Assembly: GCF_022539505.1 (NCBI RefSeq)
Contig: NC_061514.1
Coordinates: forward strand, 38,221,769-38,285,768
Length of the DNA: 64,000 bases
Source of the DNA: Lolium rigidum
Taxonomy: Eukaryota; Streptophyta; Magnoliopsida; Poales; Poaceae
Direction of reading: 5' to 3'
Shown here: positions 1 through 12,363 of the stretch, piece after piece
How the letters are laid out: each line of letters opens with the position of its first letter
How positions within the stretch are numbered: the stretch's first letter is position 1
Position numbers and translations under genes: made by a program
Notes under the pieces: model-generated
Databases searched by the model: none
Seen by the model: the letters and a program-made list of their open reading frames with translations, nothing else
Told to the model about the DNA's origin: nothing

Positions 1-389
1 TTGTGCCAAATGGCAGGGTCTGATCGCCGTCGGCACAGTTGGTGCAACAAAAAAAATTGGCCAGCGGCAGGGTTTTTAGGGCGCGCGATAACTGTGCTGC
101 CGTCGACATAACGCGAAGTTTTGTACGCGTGGCAGTGTCTGTGGTAGTGTCTATGCCGATGGCATTACCCAGCACGAGGCCTTCCCTGGGCTAACGGTTG
201 TTAGCCCTTCCCCAGGCCCACCTGCAACTGTGCCGACGGCTCGAACAGCCCATCGGGCTGAGGTCTATGCTGACGGCTGCAGTTGTGCCCACGGCTAAGA
301 TGGATGTGCTGAGATCATATTGTGCCGACGGCAACCGCAGCAGTGCTGACGGCTGGCGCCCGTCGGCATCTTGCCTGTTTCCTATAGTG
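1..389 (+). mobile_element. Right end of a CACTA (En/Spm) transposon
   Basis: The stretch ends in cctatagtg. On the minus strand this reads CACTATAGGAAACAGG, a CACTA-type terminus. Inside it are repeated subterminal motifs around 'gccgacggc' in both orientations (for example near 225-240, 330-345 and 358-368), as expected for the subterminal repeats that bind the transposase. The left terminus lies outside the window, so the length and the 3-bp target-site duplication cannot be checked. No transposase coding is visible. Confidence 0.75.
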
Positions 390-542
390 AATAGCTACCA
401 TATCATGAACATCGGTCCATAAAATTACTTCTAAAAGAACGGCAAGAAAGGTATACTGTGTTGATGAAGTAAAAGTGTAAAACCATGCACACGGACACTT
501 GGATCATTAGTTAGTTCATTACATGGAGCGCCACGCTCTCGG

Positions 543-866
543 TCAAGCGACTACGGCCGGGAGCGAGAGGGTTCCGACGAATGGGAAGTTGAGCAGCGGC
601 AGCGGCAGCGCCACAAGCTGCCGCCGCCCCGCCGCGGCCGCCATCTCCATCAACGCCTTCCTGATCGGCCGCATCAGCTCGGCCACCAACCGCCACTGCA
701 CCAGCCGCGACACGGCCAGCCTGCACCCGCCGCCGATCCTGCGCCGCCCGCCCAGCCATACCGTCGTCCCGCCGCATCGCTGCCGCCGGCGCCGCCTCAG
801 CTGCTGTCTCTGCCGCCCCCTCGGCGTGCCACACCAGCGCGCCACCGCGGCCAACCTCGTCGGCAT
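543..866 (-). CDS. Candidate small basic protein, 107 aa, unknown function
   Basis: I do not recognise this protein. On the minus strand an ATG at 866 opens a 107-codon frame ending at 543. The product is arginine-rich in its first half (an RRRRR run around residue 27). It then has a segment around residues 60-80 (LVQWRLVAELMRPIRKALME) and ends in a hydrophobic, proline-containing tail. What argues for a gene is the layout: a consensus TATA box lies about 140 bases upstream of the ATG, leaving room for a leader of roughly 110 bases, and the GC-rich block stops near the frame's ends. Two other frames are also open here because of the GC content, so coding is not proven. It could be a lineage-specific gene, a long non-coding RNA or a decayed gene. 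Confidence 0.4.
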   Translation of the reverse strand: MPTRLAAVARWCGTPRGRQRQQLRRRRRQRCGGTTVWLGGRRRIGGGCRLAVSRLVQWRLVAELMRPIRKALMEMAAAAGRRQLVALPLPLLNFPFVGTLSLPAVVA

Positions 867-1005
867 GCCTAGAGTACAGTACCACACTCTGTTTTACGCT
901 GCTGCGTTAGCTCTGCTGGATCGTGGTGTGTGTGTGTGTCGTGTGCAAGAGCTTATTGAACTCTGCTCTTTGGCTTAGATGTGTGACTCGATCAGTGAAG
1001 TTCCG

Positions 1006-1012
1006 ATTTATA
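1006..1012 (-). promoter_or_regulatory. TATA box for the minus-strand candidate gene
   Basis: The minus strand reads cctctataaatcgg, a good plant TATA box. It places transcription start near 975, upstream of the ATG at 866. The intervening leader includes a short (ac)n tract, common in plant 5' leaders. Confidence 0.45.
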
Positions 1013-1016
1013 GAGG

Positions 1017-3281
1017 AGCGAGTGAGAGAAGGCAACCATTAGGTATCTAGCTAATTAAGTAGGTGATACGATTTGACATGCTAATTAAATCTATAATTTA
1101 TAGCCTGCGGTGATGATGATGGCGTGATGATTTTCCGCCACTGGATCGTAGCTAATCTTTTTTTAGATGAAGCTAGCTAAGCTAATCAAACTCAGCGCAA
1201 TATCTGCTACGGAGTAATATTTTCATGGCATGGCATCCAGCCCAAGTGTACATGTCCCACAAGCAAAGGGTGTGATCATGTCATCCATACGGTAGCTACA
1301 AATTAGGGGAGAACAAGTAAGACTTTATGTGAAAAAAAAAGATTAATTGGTACTATATATACTAAATATACTGCAACATGGTAATGTTAACTTAAAAAAC
1401 ACCACATGGCCAACTCTCAGGCTGGCTAAATCATTCGAGAAACTTTAATCAGCTCGATCAATCACTAGCTTCCATTTTAGAACATGGCCTACTGCTTAAC
1501 TTTAACAATCTCGACAAACTTATAATAATGGATATAATGTATAAATAAGAGTGTGAAGCCAGCTAGCTCTTGGTGAGATCGAAGTAGTACCAAGTCTTGG
1601 GATTTCGAAGGGAGATGCTGAGAGAGCTTTAGAATTTTAATAAGGGCAATCTAGGCTTGAATTAGATGTGATTTGCTTTTGTTTACTGCCTAGCTGGTCC
1701 TTTCAGGTACCTACGATTAGTTGATGCTACACACTACACGTCGTAGTTTCTTGGTTTCTTAGCTTATCCTTTTCATAAGAGATTTTTAAAAACATTTTCA
1801 GCTGTGGTGGCATAAAAGGGAGCCCACCAATTAATCAAAAGGTGGATAATTTACAGTCGGTTTGATGATTGGAACTATGCATGTGTAGTACTATATATTT
1901 AGATAGGCAGGATTTGCTCATCAGGGTGATGTGCCAAGAAAGAAAAGCCTAAATCGATCACTTGCTTGTATTAAATTAAGGAGGAAAGTAGGAGAGAGAT
2001 TTGGACGCTGGTGTGAGATGCTTAAGAACGTGCCAAGATGGATAGATAGATAGACTAGTTAATTAAACTAGCTGTGTGACGAATGTAGGGATTTTCACGG
2101 AAAATAATTGTGCCAATGTCTAACAGCTTAGCTGAAAAAACAGAAGACGGCACATAATTAACGCCAATATTTTTACAGGAAACGGTTCAATTCTAGCAGA
2201 AATCTTGTAAGATTATCACGTTCTAAATAATGCTTCTACATCTCGTGTTTGTAACTTTTTATACTTGATCGAAAAGGATATAAAATTAATTAAGCTAGGT
2301 AACGACGTAATGTAGCTGATTAGTCCGGCCTGTATGAAGGACTAACTAGTCAGCCAGGTGGTTAATGGTTAGGTCAGGGGATTGCCTATTCGCTAGGGCA
2401 TTGACATTGCTATTTTTTCCTGAATGGGATAGAAATCTCATGCTCTGGCCACTTGCAGGAATGGCATCGCCGCCCCACCTTGGATCGATGACTAAAATAA
2501 CGCAACATAGCCGTATCTGGCTTAGTTTCAACTAGTGCCCTGTTTTGTCCTGGTAGCTGGAGCTTTCTGGTTAGCCAGATTGACTCCAGCGGTCATCAAT
2601 TTGGTCCATGTGTAAATTCTACTACCAACTTAGTCTACCAGGGTTGTCTGTTTCTGAAGATGCTTTATGCTTTCTTATGTGTAAGTTTTATCCATGCAAC
2701 ATTTATTTAACCAACCTAGGATTCTTTAAAAGAAATCTAGAATCAACAGGGTACAATCTTAGGTTTATCCAAAGGTCAAGACAGTCGAATTTACAGTTAA
2801 CACGAAAGTCAGGAAAGTTAATTTTAGGTCTATGAATTGTCAAAAGTTGTATCTTTTCATGAAAAGAAATGGCATACCATTGTCCTCACAGGTTAGCAGT
2901 CACCAGAAGTTGTGGCCTTGTGGGCCTTGTGGTCTGGATTTCCCTCCAACTGTTTACTATTGCCAACTTATCACTTAGGTGCCCGTGCTGCACCCAACTG
3001 CGGCCCCAAAAACTTACCGACTCCCATACTTGCTGCCGGTAACATTTACAGCGTTGGAACTCCTCTATCTTCTACTCCCCCGTTCCAAAGAATAAGGCTT
3101 ATATGTTTCATCAACAAACCTCTTTAACTAGAGATTTGGTCATGGAGGCTACACGTGACACACGTACCAAACCTCTCAAAGTTCCAGATAAGGCAGACCA
3201 AGATAGCTGCAAGGAAACTGAGAGATCTACAGGTGGTAAAGTTCATCATTAGCTTCAGCACGTCTTGTCTAAACACTGGGT
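1017..3281. other. Intergenic AT-rich stretch, no gene supported
   Basis: Only short unrelated open frames occur and none shows a recognisable domain or gene layout. Near 3073-3100 the sequence ctcccccgttccaaagaata resembles one arm of a Stowaway-type MITE, but the matching second arm is not seen nearby. Confidence 0.5.
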
Positions 3282-3297
3282 AAATTTACAAGGTTTT

Positions 3298-5061
3298 GAA
3301 ACGATCGACATTTGCCAGGAAAGGTCGGACAGGACGAAGAGGACCCCTCCCGCGTCGCTCCCGCGAGCGACCGGGGGGAAACCCTAGCGCCGCCACTCGC
3401 CCCCCACCTCCTCCCTCCCCCTCCTCGCCGCCGCCGGGGCGCGCTGGCGGGCAAAGCCCGGTCAGCGTCGGCGGTGGCGGGGCCCCCTTTCTCCCCCGCC
3501 GGGTGGTGGCGGCGCGGGCGGCCGGCCTTGAGCGGCGGCGGCGCGCTAGCGTGGGGCGTGGCGGCGCGGTGGCGGCCACCGGCGGCGGAGCTGCAGGGGC
3601 TGTGCGCCGGCGTGGAGGGCCTCGTGGTGCCGCTGGCCGGGCGCTCGCGACGGTGGCGTCCGGCTGCTTCCGGGTTTGGCTCGCCCAGATCTGGCCGCGG
3701 TGGTTGCCGTCTCCCGCGTTGGTGGCAGTGGCGGCGGCCCCCTGATGCTCCGGCGTTCGTCCGTCTCGGCGGCAGCGGACGTGAGTTGGCCTCCTCACTG
3801 GCCAGCGTGGTGTTGGGCGGCGGAGAGGCTGCTTGCGGGGTGTCGGCCACTTGTGGTCGGACTCACGGCGGCGCAGTGAAGCTTCTGCTTCCTGGCGGGC
3901 AAGGTGGCCTCCGGGCGGCGCTTTGGCGGCTCTTGGCAGCGGGCGTTGGCGGAGGGAGCGGCTGCAGGGCGGCGCTTCAGTTCAGGCCAGAGTTGGCCTG
4001 CCGCGGGCCAGGCGGGCTCGTGGTGGGTGGCGTCCGGTTCGGCTTCTCTGAGGCGGTGGTTGTCGTTGCCTGCCTCGGTGGCAGTGTGGCACCACCCCCT
4101 AGGCCCGCTGGCCAGCGTGGTGTCGGGCGGCGTGTGCCTGCTTGCGATGTGCCGGTTTCTGGCCGGTGGCGTGGCTGCGAGGGTCGTCGCCTCTTTCTCA
4201 GCCATCGACCGCAGCCTGTTCGCCGGCCGGGGCCGACAAGTGCCATGGTTCCGCAGCTGGCGGCCATGGTGGTGACGCGCTTCCCACGCGGGAAGCCGTC
4301 GTGGTTGGGTGTGGAGCCCCTCTGTCTTGCCATCGCTTCGCGAGGACGCCGCTTCCGTCCGTGGCCGGTGTGCCCCATGGTGATGCGTATGGCGGCCATG
4401 GGTGCGATCTCCTCTCCGTTGCGAGGTGAGCCGTGGCAGTGGTGGTGGTGGCGTCTTCTTGCCGGTTGCTAGGCTCCGGTGTCAGGTTCTTGGTGGGGTT
4501 CTTTGGCGCGCGGCGGGTTCTCCATGCGAGAGTAATCTATGGGTGTCTCTGCCTTCGATGCCCTTCGACTTCAGCCGGTGGCACACAGGCGTCGTGGCGT
4601 CGTCTCGACCGCGCGCGACCTTTCGGCCACACCCTCGACACAGGTGGTGTCGGTGCGTAGTGTGGTCTCGGATGCGCGCTGCCCTTCGATTACGTTGATG
4701 GTGCAAGGTGCGGTGCTCGGGTCTCGGCGGACCAAGGCCGTTCGACTACTCCGGCGAGTCCTCGAGCTGGGTTGTCCCTCCTTCATGTCCTTGGGGTTCT
4801 TCCTCGTGATTGTTGTGCCTGGGTCGCGATGAGAATTCTCATCGGCCAACCGTCCCCAGGTTGAGGGGTGGCCACTTTGTTTTTCTCTCCTTAGTCTTGT
4901 GTGTTGGTGGTGTGCGTTTTTTCTTTTCTTCTTCTCCCTCGTAACCTCCGTGTACTCTGGTTCATTTGAACCCATCTTGTAGAGGCTGAAAAGCTTCATA
5001 GGCAACTTGGCTGAATATATGTTCAGGCTGGCTCACGCCCGCCGTAGTTACAGTCAAAAAA
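3298..5061 (+). mobile_element. GC-rich non-LTR retroposon with 16-bp target-site duplication
   Basis: The body is flanked by a perfect 16-bp direct repeat, aaatttacaaggtttt, at 3282-3297 and 5062-5077. The right end is a short A tract just before the second copy, so this is a target-primed (LINE-type) insertion in plus orientation. The first 1.3 kb is very GC-rich and open in several frames, while the last 250 bp becomes T-rich like a 3' UTR. No endonuclease or reverse transcriptase motif is seen, so it would be a non-autonomous or 5'-truncated retroposon, or a retroposed transcript. The long GC-rich frames (for example 3312-4472) show no recognisable protein. Confidence 0.75.
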
Positions 5062-5554
5062 AAATTTACAAGGTTTTACCATGCAAAATCAGCAACCCAA
5101 GTGTTTCAAGCTCTACCAGTTTTGAGGATATTATAGGAAAACCAAGGATTTCAGAGAGAGAGAGGACGTGTTTCATCTGGCATTATTGGCAGCCCGCCAT
5201 CAATACTCCAGAGGAACACAAAAGACCAGGACATGATTCGCTTTTTCATCAACAAACCTCTCTAGCTAAAGCTTAGGCCATAAATTAAAAGGCTACTCAA
5301 GTACGTTAACTCAGCATGCATTCACTATTAACGACAATCGCAGAAATACCCTTTATCAGTAAGTACAAAATGACCAATCGTTAATGGCACAACAACCATG
5401 TACAACTATGATATCTTGAAAGTGGGACATAATTTCTTTCTAATATTACCTACTACAGTATAGAAAATCAATCCTGTGTGGTTACACATGATATCAGTTA
5501 GTTGACAAGTCGATACAAACAGAACTGTTAAGCAACTCACAAGGGATGGACTAA

Positions 5555-8500
5555 TCACATCTCGATGTCCTCCAATTCTGGAAGGGGAAAACGAAGTATG
5601 GCCGCTATTCCTGTCAGCTGCGCTAATTCTGTTCAAACATATAGAGAAAATGCAACCTCAGAAAGCAGGAGCATTCCAGTGCAAAAAAGCAATCTTCTTG
5701 CTTCAAAAATTATGTCATAAACTGTAATCTTTATTTATTACTCCCTCTGTCCCTTAATATAAGATGTTATTACATACTCCAATAGAGTAATAACATCTTA
5801 TGTTACGGGACAGAGGGAGTACTTCTCTTTGCCACATTTCCATTAGAGTAACGTTTTATTGCATTCCAAATATTTTCATTGAGTGTAGTGTGAAATGAGC
5901 CATTACGAATAAAGTGTATGCAGTATATACAATAGTGGCAGGATACTCACGATCGCCGGAGACATGCATTGAAGAAAATATGTACACTGTACCACCAAAT
6001 TTCTTGACTGATTCAACCAAGTTCACATACTTTTTCCTGGTACGAATGTCCGTGTTCCTATAAGTGGAAGCAAAAGGTTATACTGTTACCACTGAACTTC
6101 AATATACATACCGACAGTTTGGTATGAAACCTAACATTCTTCACTTTTGTGTGAATTCATAAAACAGCCACTGGGAGAATATTACAAGGCAGAAAGTTCA
6201 GTAACTGGGAGATAAATAAATAAATAAATAAGTAAATAGCAATGCTGTACAAGTAAATTAGTTGCAACACGCAACTCATAAACTTCTGTTTCAACTCTCA
6301 GATCATAATCGGGACATGTATATTCAGCTTGAAGTCACTCGTCAAAAATGGAGTATGACCTTAATTGCTATGCCAGACTACTAAAAATAAACTATGGAAG
6401 GACAAACCTACTAAAAATTTAGACAAATCAACATCCTTTTCGGGGCGGAGAGATTACTATTTTTTCGTGGGGAAAAATACCAATTCGGAAATGTACAAAA
6501 TAGTAAATGCCTCAAGATAGAGCTGCAACAACCAGCTCATGTTGCAAATATAATTCAATTCAACAGAAGAGGATATATCAAAAAGTTTGTGCTCAATGAG
6601 TATTACTTTTCAGAAAGTTTGTGCTCATTAGTGAAGGCACATAGTCATTACTTTATAATGATTCTCTTGGTATCAAGTGCTCGTTTATGACATGAACAAT
6701 AAAGAATAGAAACTAATATACACTAAACATCTACTTCAGAAAGCTCAAGTAATTCATTTATCCAATGTTTCCTAGTGAGGCTTGTCATTCATCTATAGCA
6801 GGTTAGGCCAGCAAGTTAGCTAACCTAATGCAATGGCCACATTGCATAGTCCTGCCGCATTAAGACTTATTTGTCAAATTTTTATATCCCCTTGTTCCAA
6901 TACCTAACCAATCACAACTTTCGAACTGGAAACCATAAGGGAGGCCCTGTCCGTACATATTTATTATCATAGGGAAACGTAGAGACAACAAATAACATTA
7001 TATCATCAGCTCCCTAAAAGTGACTTACCGAAACAAAGTATCTGTCATTAGAAGAGTCTGGACTGCAAGCCGGTCATTTGCAATCTCAACATGCTTAGGT
7101 CCATAACAAGCTCGGTCCGAATCCTACAGTTATGTAGCAAATGTTGAGGTTTAATCAGATATGCTAGAAGTAAGCACAATTAGTAGCTGTGAATAAACAT
7201 ATAATACCAGCACCGTAATTACTCCTCTAATGTGAAATACAAGTGTATATGTATAAATGTATGCATGGTCAATATCAAAGCAGCAACATGGCCAGTAACT
7301 CAGTATGAGATAAGTTGCATAGTACTGGACATTTCAAAAGCCAATAGTTGCAAGTTAGCTTGTTTCAAGTGGCTTACATTACTAAGCATAGCGAAGAACT
7401 CCTTCAAAGCTTGGACCTGTAAATTACAATAGAAACATAAAACAAAAGATATGAGAAGCTATACTTAGAATATTTTTTCAAAGTGTATGTCATGTTGTAG
7501 TTGATCAAGGTAGGGAACTATTTCAAAAGGAGTCGTATATGTATGTTAGTGTATATATTCACAAACACGAAGTTATAAATAAGACTTGCCTCCTGTGCCG
7601 CTTTTGTATCTTTTATCAGTGGCATCACACCTGAGCTGTCCAAAACATCCTTCAAGCTATGCCTATATATAGCACAATAAAACAGAAAAAAACAATCAAC
7701 AGCAACATTAGGATTAAACACAGAATATGGAAAAATAGAGAAGCGGTAGATACAAAAAAAAAACAGTCACTCATTTAGCAAATATATAGCAGTGGAGAAT
7801 TACAGTATTCCAGAATGATCATACAACTGGTCACAGAAAAACATACCACTTGCATCAGACAAATAAACATATTAACAGTATCACATCGGGCAAGTTTCCA
7901 ACAAGTCAGAAACTTATAACTACCTAAATGCTATTCAGAAGTTCAGAAGCACAACCTAAATAGACGGCTAAAATAGGTGGAGAATACACAGCATCAATTA
8001 AACAAGAAAACATAGAAAAACTCACTTGTAACCTGAAGGTGCATGTGCAAGAATAATGCGTGATTTGTTCTCAACTATTACTCTTAAGTCTCGCCGTGCA
8101 GCTTCAAGATGCATGTAATCACGAAACTGATCCTGTCAAGATAAAGGGAGTATAGAAGGGTATATGAATTGATATTATTTTCATGAATAATGGGGAGCAA
8201 AACTAAAGCAACCCAACAAGTAGCATATGTTTCAAGTTGGAAACAAGTGTAAATGGTAAGACTAGCATGCAGTAACTACATTGCCAGGTGCAACAAAGAC
8301 CATGATAATTTTATCATATATATGATGCAGGAATATAAAATTTTACAACATGTACTCAGCAAATTCTCAAGTAATCCATATAAAAAGGACAATGAATGAT
8401 GTAAACCATATGCAGGTGGTGGATATTAGTATTACACACTAAAGTTGCTAATGAGATTATCAAAGAGGAAATGGAAACATCAGGCTTTGGGTACTCTCTT

Positions 8501-11500
8501 GGTACATGGCATATAGCTACAGAACATACCAGTGCTGACATATGTTATGATCAGAGCAACATATAAGCTCCAGACCTTTTCCATGGTGTATGATTCGTTT
8601 TCCTATTTGGTACGTTAACTGGTTGGTTCTTAATATACCTATCAAGATCGACTTAGAAACTGTTTAAAACCGCATAACAAGTTGAGTTATTGTCCTTCAG
8701 AAACATTGTCGAAGATGTTCTCACGAACATTTTCCTTTCAGTCTGTGATTACCTTAGTAAAACCTGGGCTTGCAATTACAACACATTTGACCACCGCGAA
8801 ATCAATGTGCTTCAGCAAAGCCTGCAGACAAATAATGTAATGCATAATAAACCAATTCATGTACGAATGTTCTCATTTGCTTGTGAACTTAGATAATATT
8901 TACTTACTTGCAAAACATGCTCAAAGAACTTCTTGAGGGCCTGAATAAGAACAAAAGGCTGGAAATTCACTTGCAAATAGATAAGACAAAAGAAATTCAT
9001 GTTATCTGAAAAGAGTTACCGTACCGATTCATAACCAGCAATGGCAGGTCCATGTTTCCTAGGTATCGATGTTTCAATACGTGCTCTGGTTGCTGTTATG
9101 CTGTTTAAAGCAGCCATGGCTAGTAAGTTCAATGCAAAGGCAGAAATGACACAAGCTATTCAAGATGGTCAAGAAAATAAATAATAAGAAAATGCCATAA
9201 TCTATATGGAGGGCTCAAAGTTCTTATCTAGGGAAGATCACATTACAAATCTGCTGCTGTTCTGTAACTATACAAGGTGCGTGAATATTGAAGATAGGTA
9301 TCCATCAAACTGACAAGTGAGTAGAGTTCTTGAAACTTCAGTTTGGTGTTAGCATTCTCTGATATTCTAGATGAAATTAGTATTCTCATTGCATTTTTAT
9401 GGATTTGTCTTCTTGGAAATACTAAGAGAGAACATTATGAGTAACTGTCGCTTAGAAGTTCATGAAAGCGGTCGAAAGATCTATGCAACTTGATACATAG
9501 GTATACTCAACATGAGACTATGAGAAAACTAGACAAGCTAATTGTGAAAGTTCTTCTACAAAATAATCATTTAGCATGAGCATGGGACCTAATTATTTAA
9601 AGCAATTCAAGAAGAGAAAAAAGAAAACAAATATTATGTTGTTCAGCAAGGGGGAAATGCTTTTACATACCTTTTCCCAATGAGGAATACGTGGGCAAGT
9701 CCTTCTTGCATGAGAATAACTGCTAGATCAGCACTTGCAGTAGGATCTAAAAAAGGTTTAGATGCACATATTAAATACATTGTTTCTTGTCAAGCAGTAA
9801 CAAAGAAGCAGATAATGATAAAGGCTGTATATCTGTCAAAGATAAATCACATACCACATGCTTGTTGGATGGTATCAAGTGCTAACCAATCCCAATTTTC
9901 CTACACAGGTGGAAACACTATCAGTTAGATTTTCAGAGTCATATCCAAAATTCAAATTGATTATAAATTACGCCAACGGGTACTTATCATCAACTGAAAC
10001 TAAGATTGTAATCCCAGAGTAAACAGGTAAAAAAATTGTGCGCACCTTTCGCAGGACAAAAGGTCTCTTCAGCTCAAGCTCTAAAGTATGAAACTGGCCA
10101 ATCTTCACATGATCATTCTCAGTAATATTTTTTCCACGTACGCGCAAAACACTCCCCTCGTTGTCATAATCTACAGACTGTACCCAAGGTAAAGGATCGT
10201 GTCAGTTATCAAACTAGAAAAACATATAATTTTGATAGCACTGGAAACAAGAATAATTAAAGCACAAGATAGACATGTCAGAACGTATATCTGAACTGCT
10301 AGGCATGATGCAGCGTTGCTCAATGTATTTTCGAGTTCACAAGTGCTAATACTTGGTTAGGTGCCCATTATACAGCTCTAAGTTATTATTCTAAGGCAGA
10401 GGCAGCAACATGTGTATGATATGTACATGATTCAATCACAATTAAGCGAGCCATTTCAGTACATATGTGACAGATATGCTCTAGAATCAGTAACAACTCT
10501 AAGCTTCAGCAGTATGTTAATCCCCTCCCATTTTCCATATGTTGTGTGGGAAAGTAGGCTGTCTTGCCAAATGAAAGATGATGATGGTTACCAATGTTGA
10601 AAGCCAAAATGGCTACAGCTGGCGTCACTGAAAAAAGCTACTGGACGCAGATATACAGATGGTACTCACCTCAACTTCAATTTCCAACTTTAGCTTCACG
10701 CGCTCCGCGTCACGCCCTCCAGAAGCCGAATCTCTCAGAACTTTCCTGGAAATGAACAGAAGACGATGATCAATTATCAAGGGGGTAATGCGTTTCCTAG
10801 GGATACTGGAAGGCCCTTGTTAGTATTTTCTGTTTTCCAAGGAAACTGGAAAAGTTGTGCAAGAATAATCTGGACAGAATCTTGAACTATCACAACCATA
10901 CTATCATGAAGGACAAATAACTTGTCACGCGAATGGCGTACTGTCAAGTAAATTGTCATACGGATGGCCTATAATCCCCCAAACCACTATCAAGGGCTGG
11001 GAAATGTCCAGCATAGCCAGCTGCACCTTTTTTTTCACCTGACGAATCATGTCTTCCATAGCCATACAGTAACCTAGCCTAGCTCTGTTCCCAGTACCAA
11101 TCGTGAAACGAGATCCGTAAGAGCTCAAATTTAACAATCCCAAAGTGCTAAACCTGGGATGCATAATCATTCCTGCACCTCCTAGGGGACTGAATTGCTA
11201 AGATATACCGCGTGAACTGAACCCAAAACCTAAACAGGCACCACGCAAACGGAGAACCCACCGAACAGTGACGGCCTGCAGAGTGTCCCCGACGGCGATG
11301 AGGTTGTACGCGTGCCACAGGTCGTCCTCCTCCTCCGGCAGCAGCTGCACACACACACACAGGAGCGCGCTAATCAGCAGCCGCACCAGGACAATCCCGC
11401 CGAGACCGATCAAACAGAACGCAAGGAGAGGGGAGGGAAGGGGGCAGACCTTGGCGGAGCCGGGCCCGTTGCGGGTGAGGCTGCGGTGGACGAGCTTCAT
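5555..11500 (-). CDS. PEL1: PELOTA (Dom34) ribosome-rescue factor, 15 exons, 378 aa
   Basis: Pelota is a cytosolic eRF1-like factor. With the GTPase HBS1 it rescues stalled ribosomes (no-go and non-stop decay) and lacks the peptidyl-hydrolase GGQ loop. I joined the exons 11500-11450, 11344-11262, 10745-10670, 10177-10046, 9900-9855, 9746-9671, 9100-9025, 8940-8908, 8821-8753, 8132-8026, 7662-7590, 7416-7378, 7123-7029, 6057-5951 and 5628-5555. They sum to 1137 nt with phases matching at every junction, giving 378 aa, the same length as I recall for Arabidopsis PEL1. Diagnostic stretches include [17 protein letters not shown] (N-terminal Sm-like domain), [15 protein letters not shown] (central domain) and [17 protein letters not shown] with [10 protein letters not shown] (C-terminal domain). 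It ends LPELEDIEM. All introns are GT-AG except intron 11 (7417-7589), which has a GC donor. I see no frameshift or stop, so it is probably functional. The last intron holds a MITE. Confidence 0.95.
5741..5819. mobile_element. Stowaway MITE in the last PELOTA intron
   Basis: A 79-bp near-perfect hairpin starts ctccctctgtcccttaatat and ends with the inverse, gggacagagggag. It is flanked by a TA duplication at 5739-5740 and 5820-5821. These are the terminal sequence and target site of grass Stowaway (Tc1/Mariner-derived) MITEs. It lies inside PELOTA intron 14 (5629-5950), away from the splice sites. Confidence 0.93.
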
Positions 11501-11661
11501 GGCCGCGGCCGCCGGAGTCTGACGGGCAGGGCTTCCGCTCGCGGTTTTTGCTCTGGACGACGGCGGCGAGCGGCGAGGGGATTCGCGGCGGTGAGAGGAG
11601 ACTAATCTGCTTTTTTTTTTCCTCCGATTACATTTTTAATTTTGTAATCCTCAATATCTAC

Positions 11662-11696
11662 TGGGCCGGGCCCTGCCCGACTCGATCTACTGGGCC
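11662..11696. promoter_or_regulatory. Paired site II (TGGGCC) motifs in the PELOTA promoter
   Basis: Two copies of tctactgggccgggc place TGGGCC at 11662-11667 and 11691-11696, about 165-195 bases upstream of the PELOTA start codon. TGGGCC/GGCCCA site II elements are TCP-factor targets common in promoters of translation-related and housekeeping plant genes. The site assignment is by motif only. Confidence 0.45.
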
Positions 11697-11774
11697 GGGC
11701 TGAGGTCGATAGAGCTCGCGTCGCGTCTCTCTCTGTGCGATCGACTTCGAATCAACCTCCAAGTCCGTCAAGGT

Positions 11775-12363
11775 TAGGGATGTAAATGGTACGGATAATT
11801 TCCGCTTCGAATCCGCTTCCATATCCGTTTTTGAGGATATGGTATGCATTTTTAGAAATCCGCCGGATATGGATACGGATGCGGATAGTGATCAAGCGGA
11901 TATCCGGCGGATATGGTAGAGGATATGGTATTGATACTATCCGACGGATACGGATTATCCGCCATTTTTTGCGGATTATCCGAGGTCTACAAAGAGGATA
12001 ATCCGAGAAAATTAGCCCAACCCTAAATATTTAGACAATATAGTTAGTTCATCGGTCAAAATATGTATGCTATTAGTACATAAATTACTTTGTTGTACGA
12101 AATAGTGTGTACATTTAGCTATATTCTATAATTACAAGCATATTTTACATAGAAAAGCATACTTTTAATTTTTTATGCGTATATTTTCTTAATAATCCGT
12201 TTCCGATCCGAGTTCGGTCCGAATCCGCTCCATATCCGTAATCCGATATAATCCGCATCCGAATCCGCATCCGACCATTATCCGCTCCGATCCGAATCCG
12301 TTACAAAAATATGGTAAAGGATATGGTAAGAGCAATATCCGATCCGATCCGTTTACATCCCTA
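11775..12363. mobile_element. Non-autonomous hAT element, 589 bp
   Basis: The element begins tagggatgtaaatgg and ends ccgtttacatcccta, so the terminal inverted repeat starts TAGGGATGTAAA. It is flanked by a perfect 8-bp duplication, gtcaaggt, at 11767-11774 and 12364-12371, which is the hAT superfamily signature. The subterminal parts are built from repeated 'ggata' and 'tatccg' motifs in both orientations (candidate transposase-binding sites) around an AT-rich centre. It has no coding capacity. It sits between the divergent PELOTA and DUF6598 genes, 275 bases from the PELOTA start codon and 75 bases before the DUF6598 ATG. Confidence 0.93.

Noticed and set aside
3312..4472. 386-codon open frame on the plus strand
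   Set aside because: Lies wholly inside the GC-rich retroposon. Several other frames on both strands are equally open, and the translation shows only compositional Gly/Ala/Arg/Val runs.
5406..5636. 76-codon minus-strand frame
   Set aside because: Overlaps the last PELOTA exon in another frame; the spliced PELOTA frame explains the sequence.
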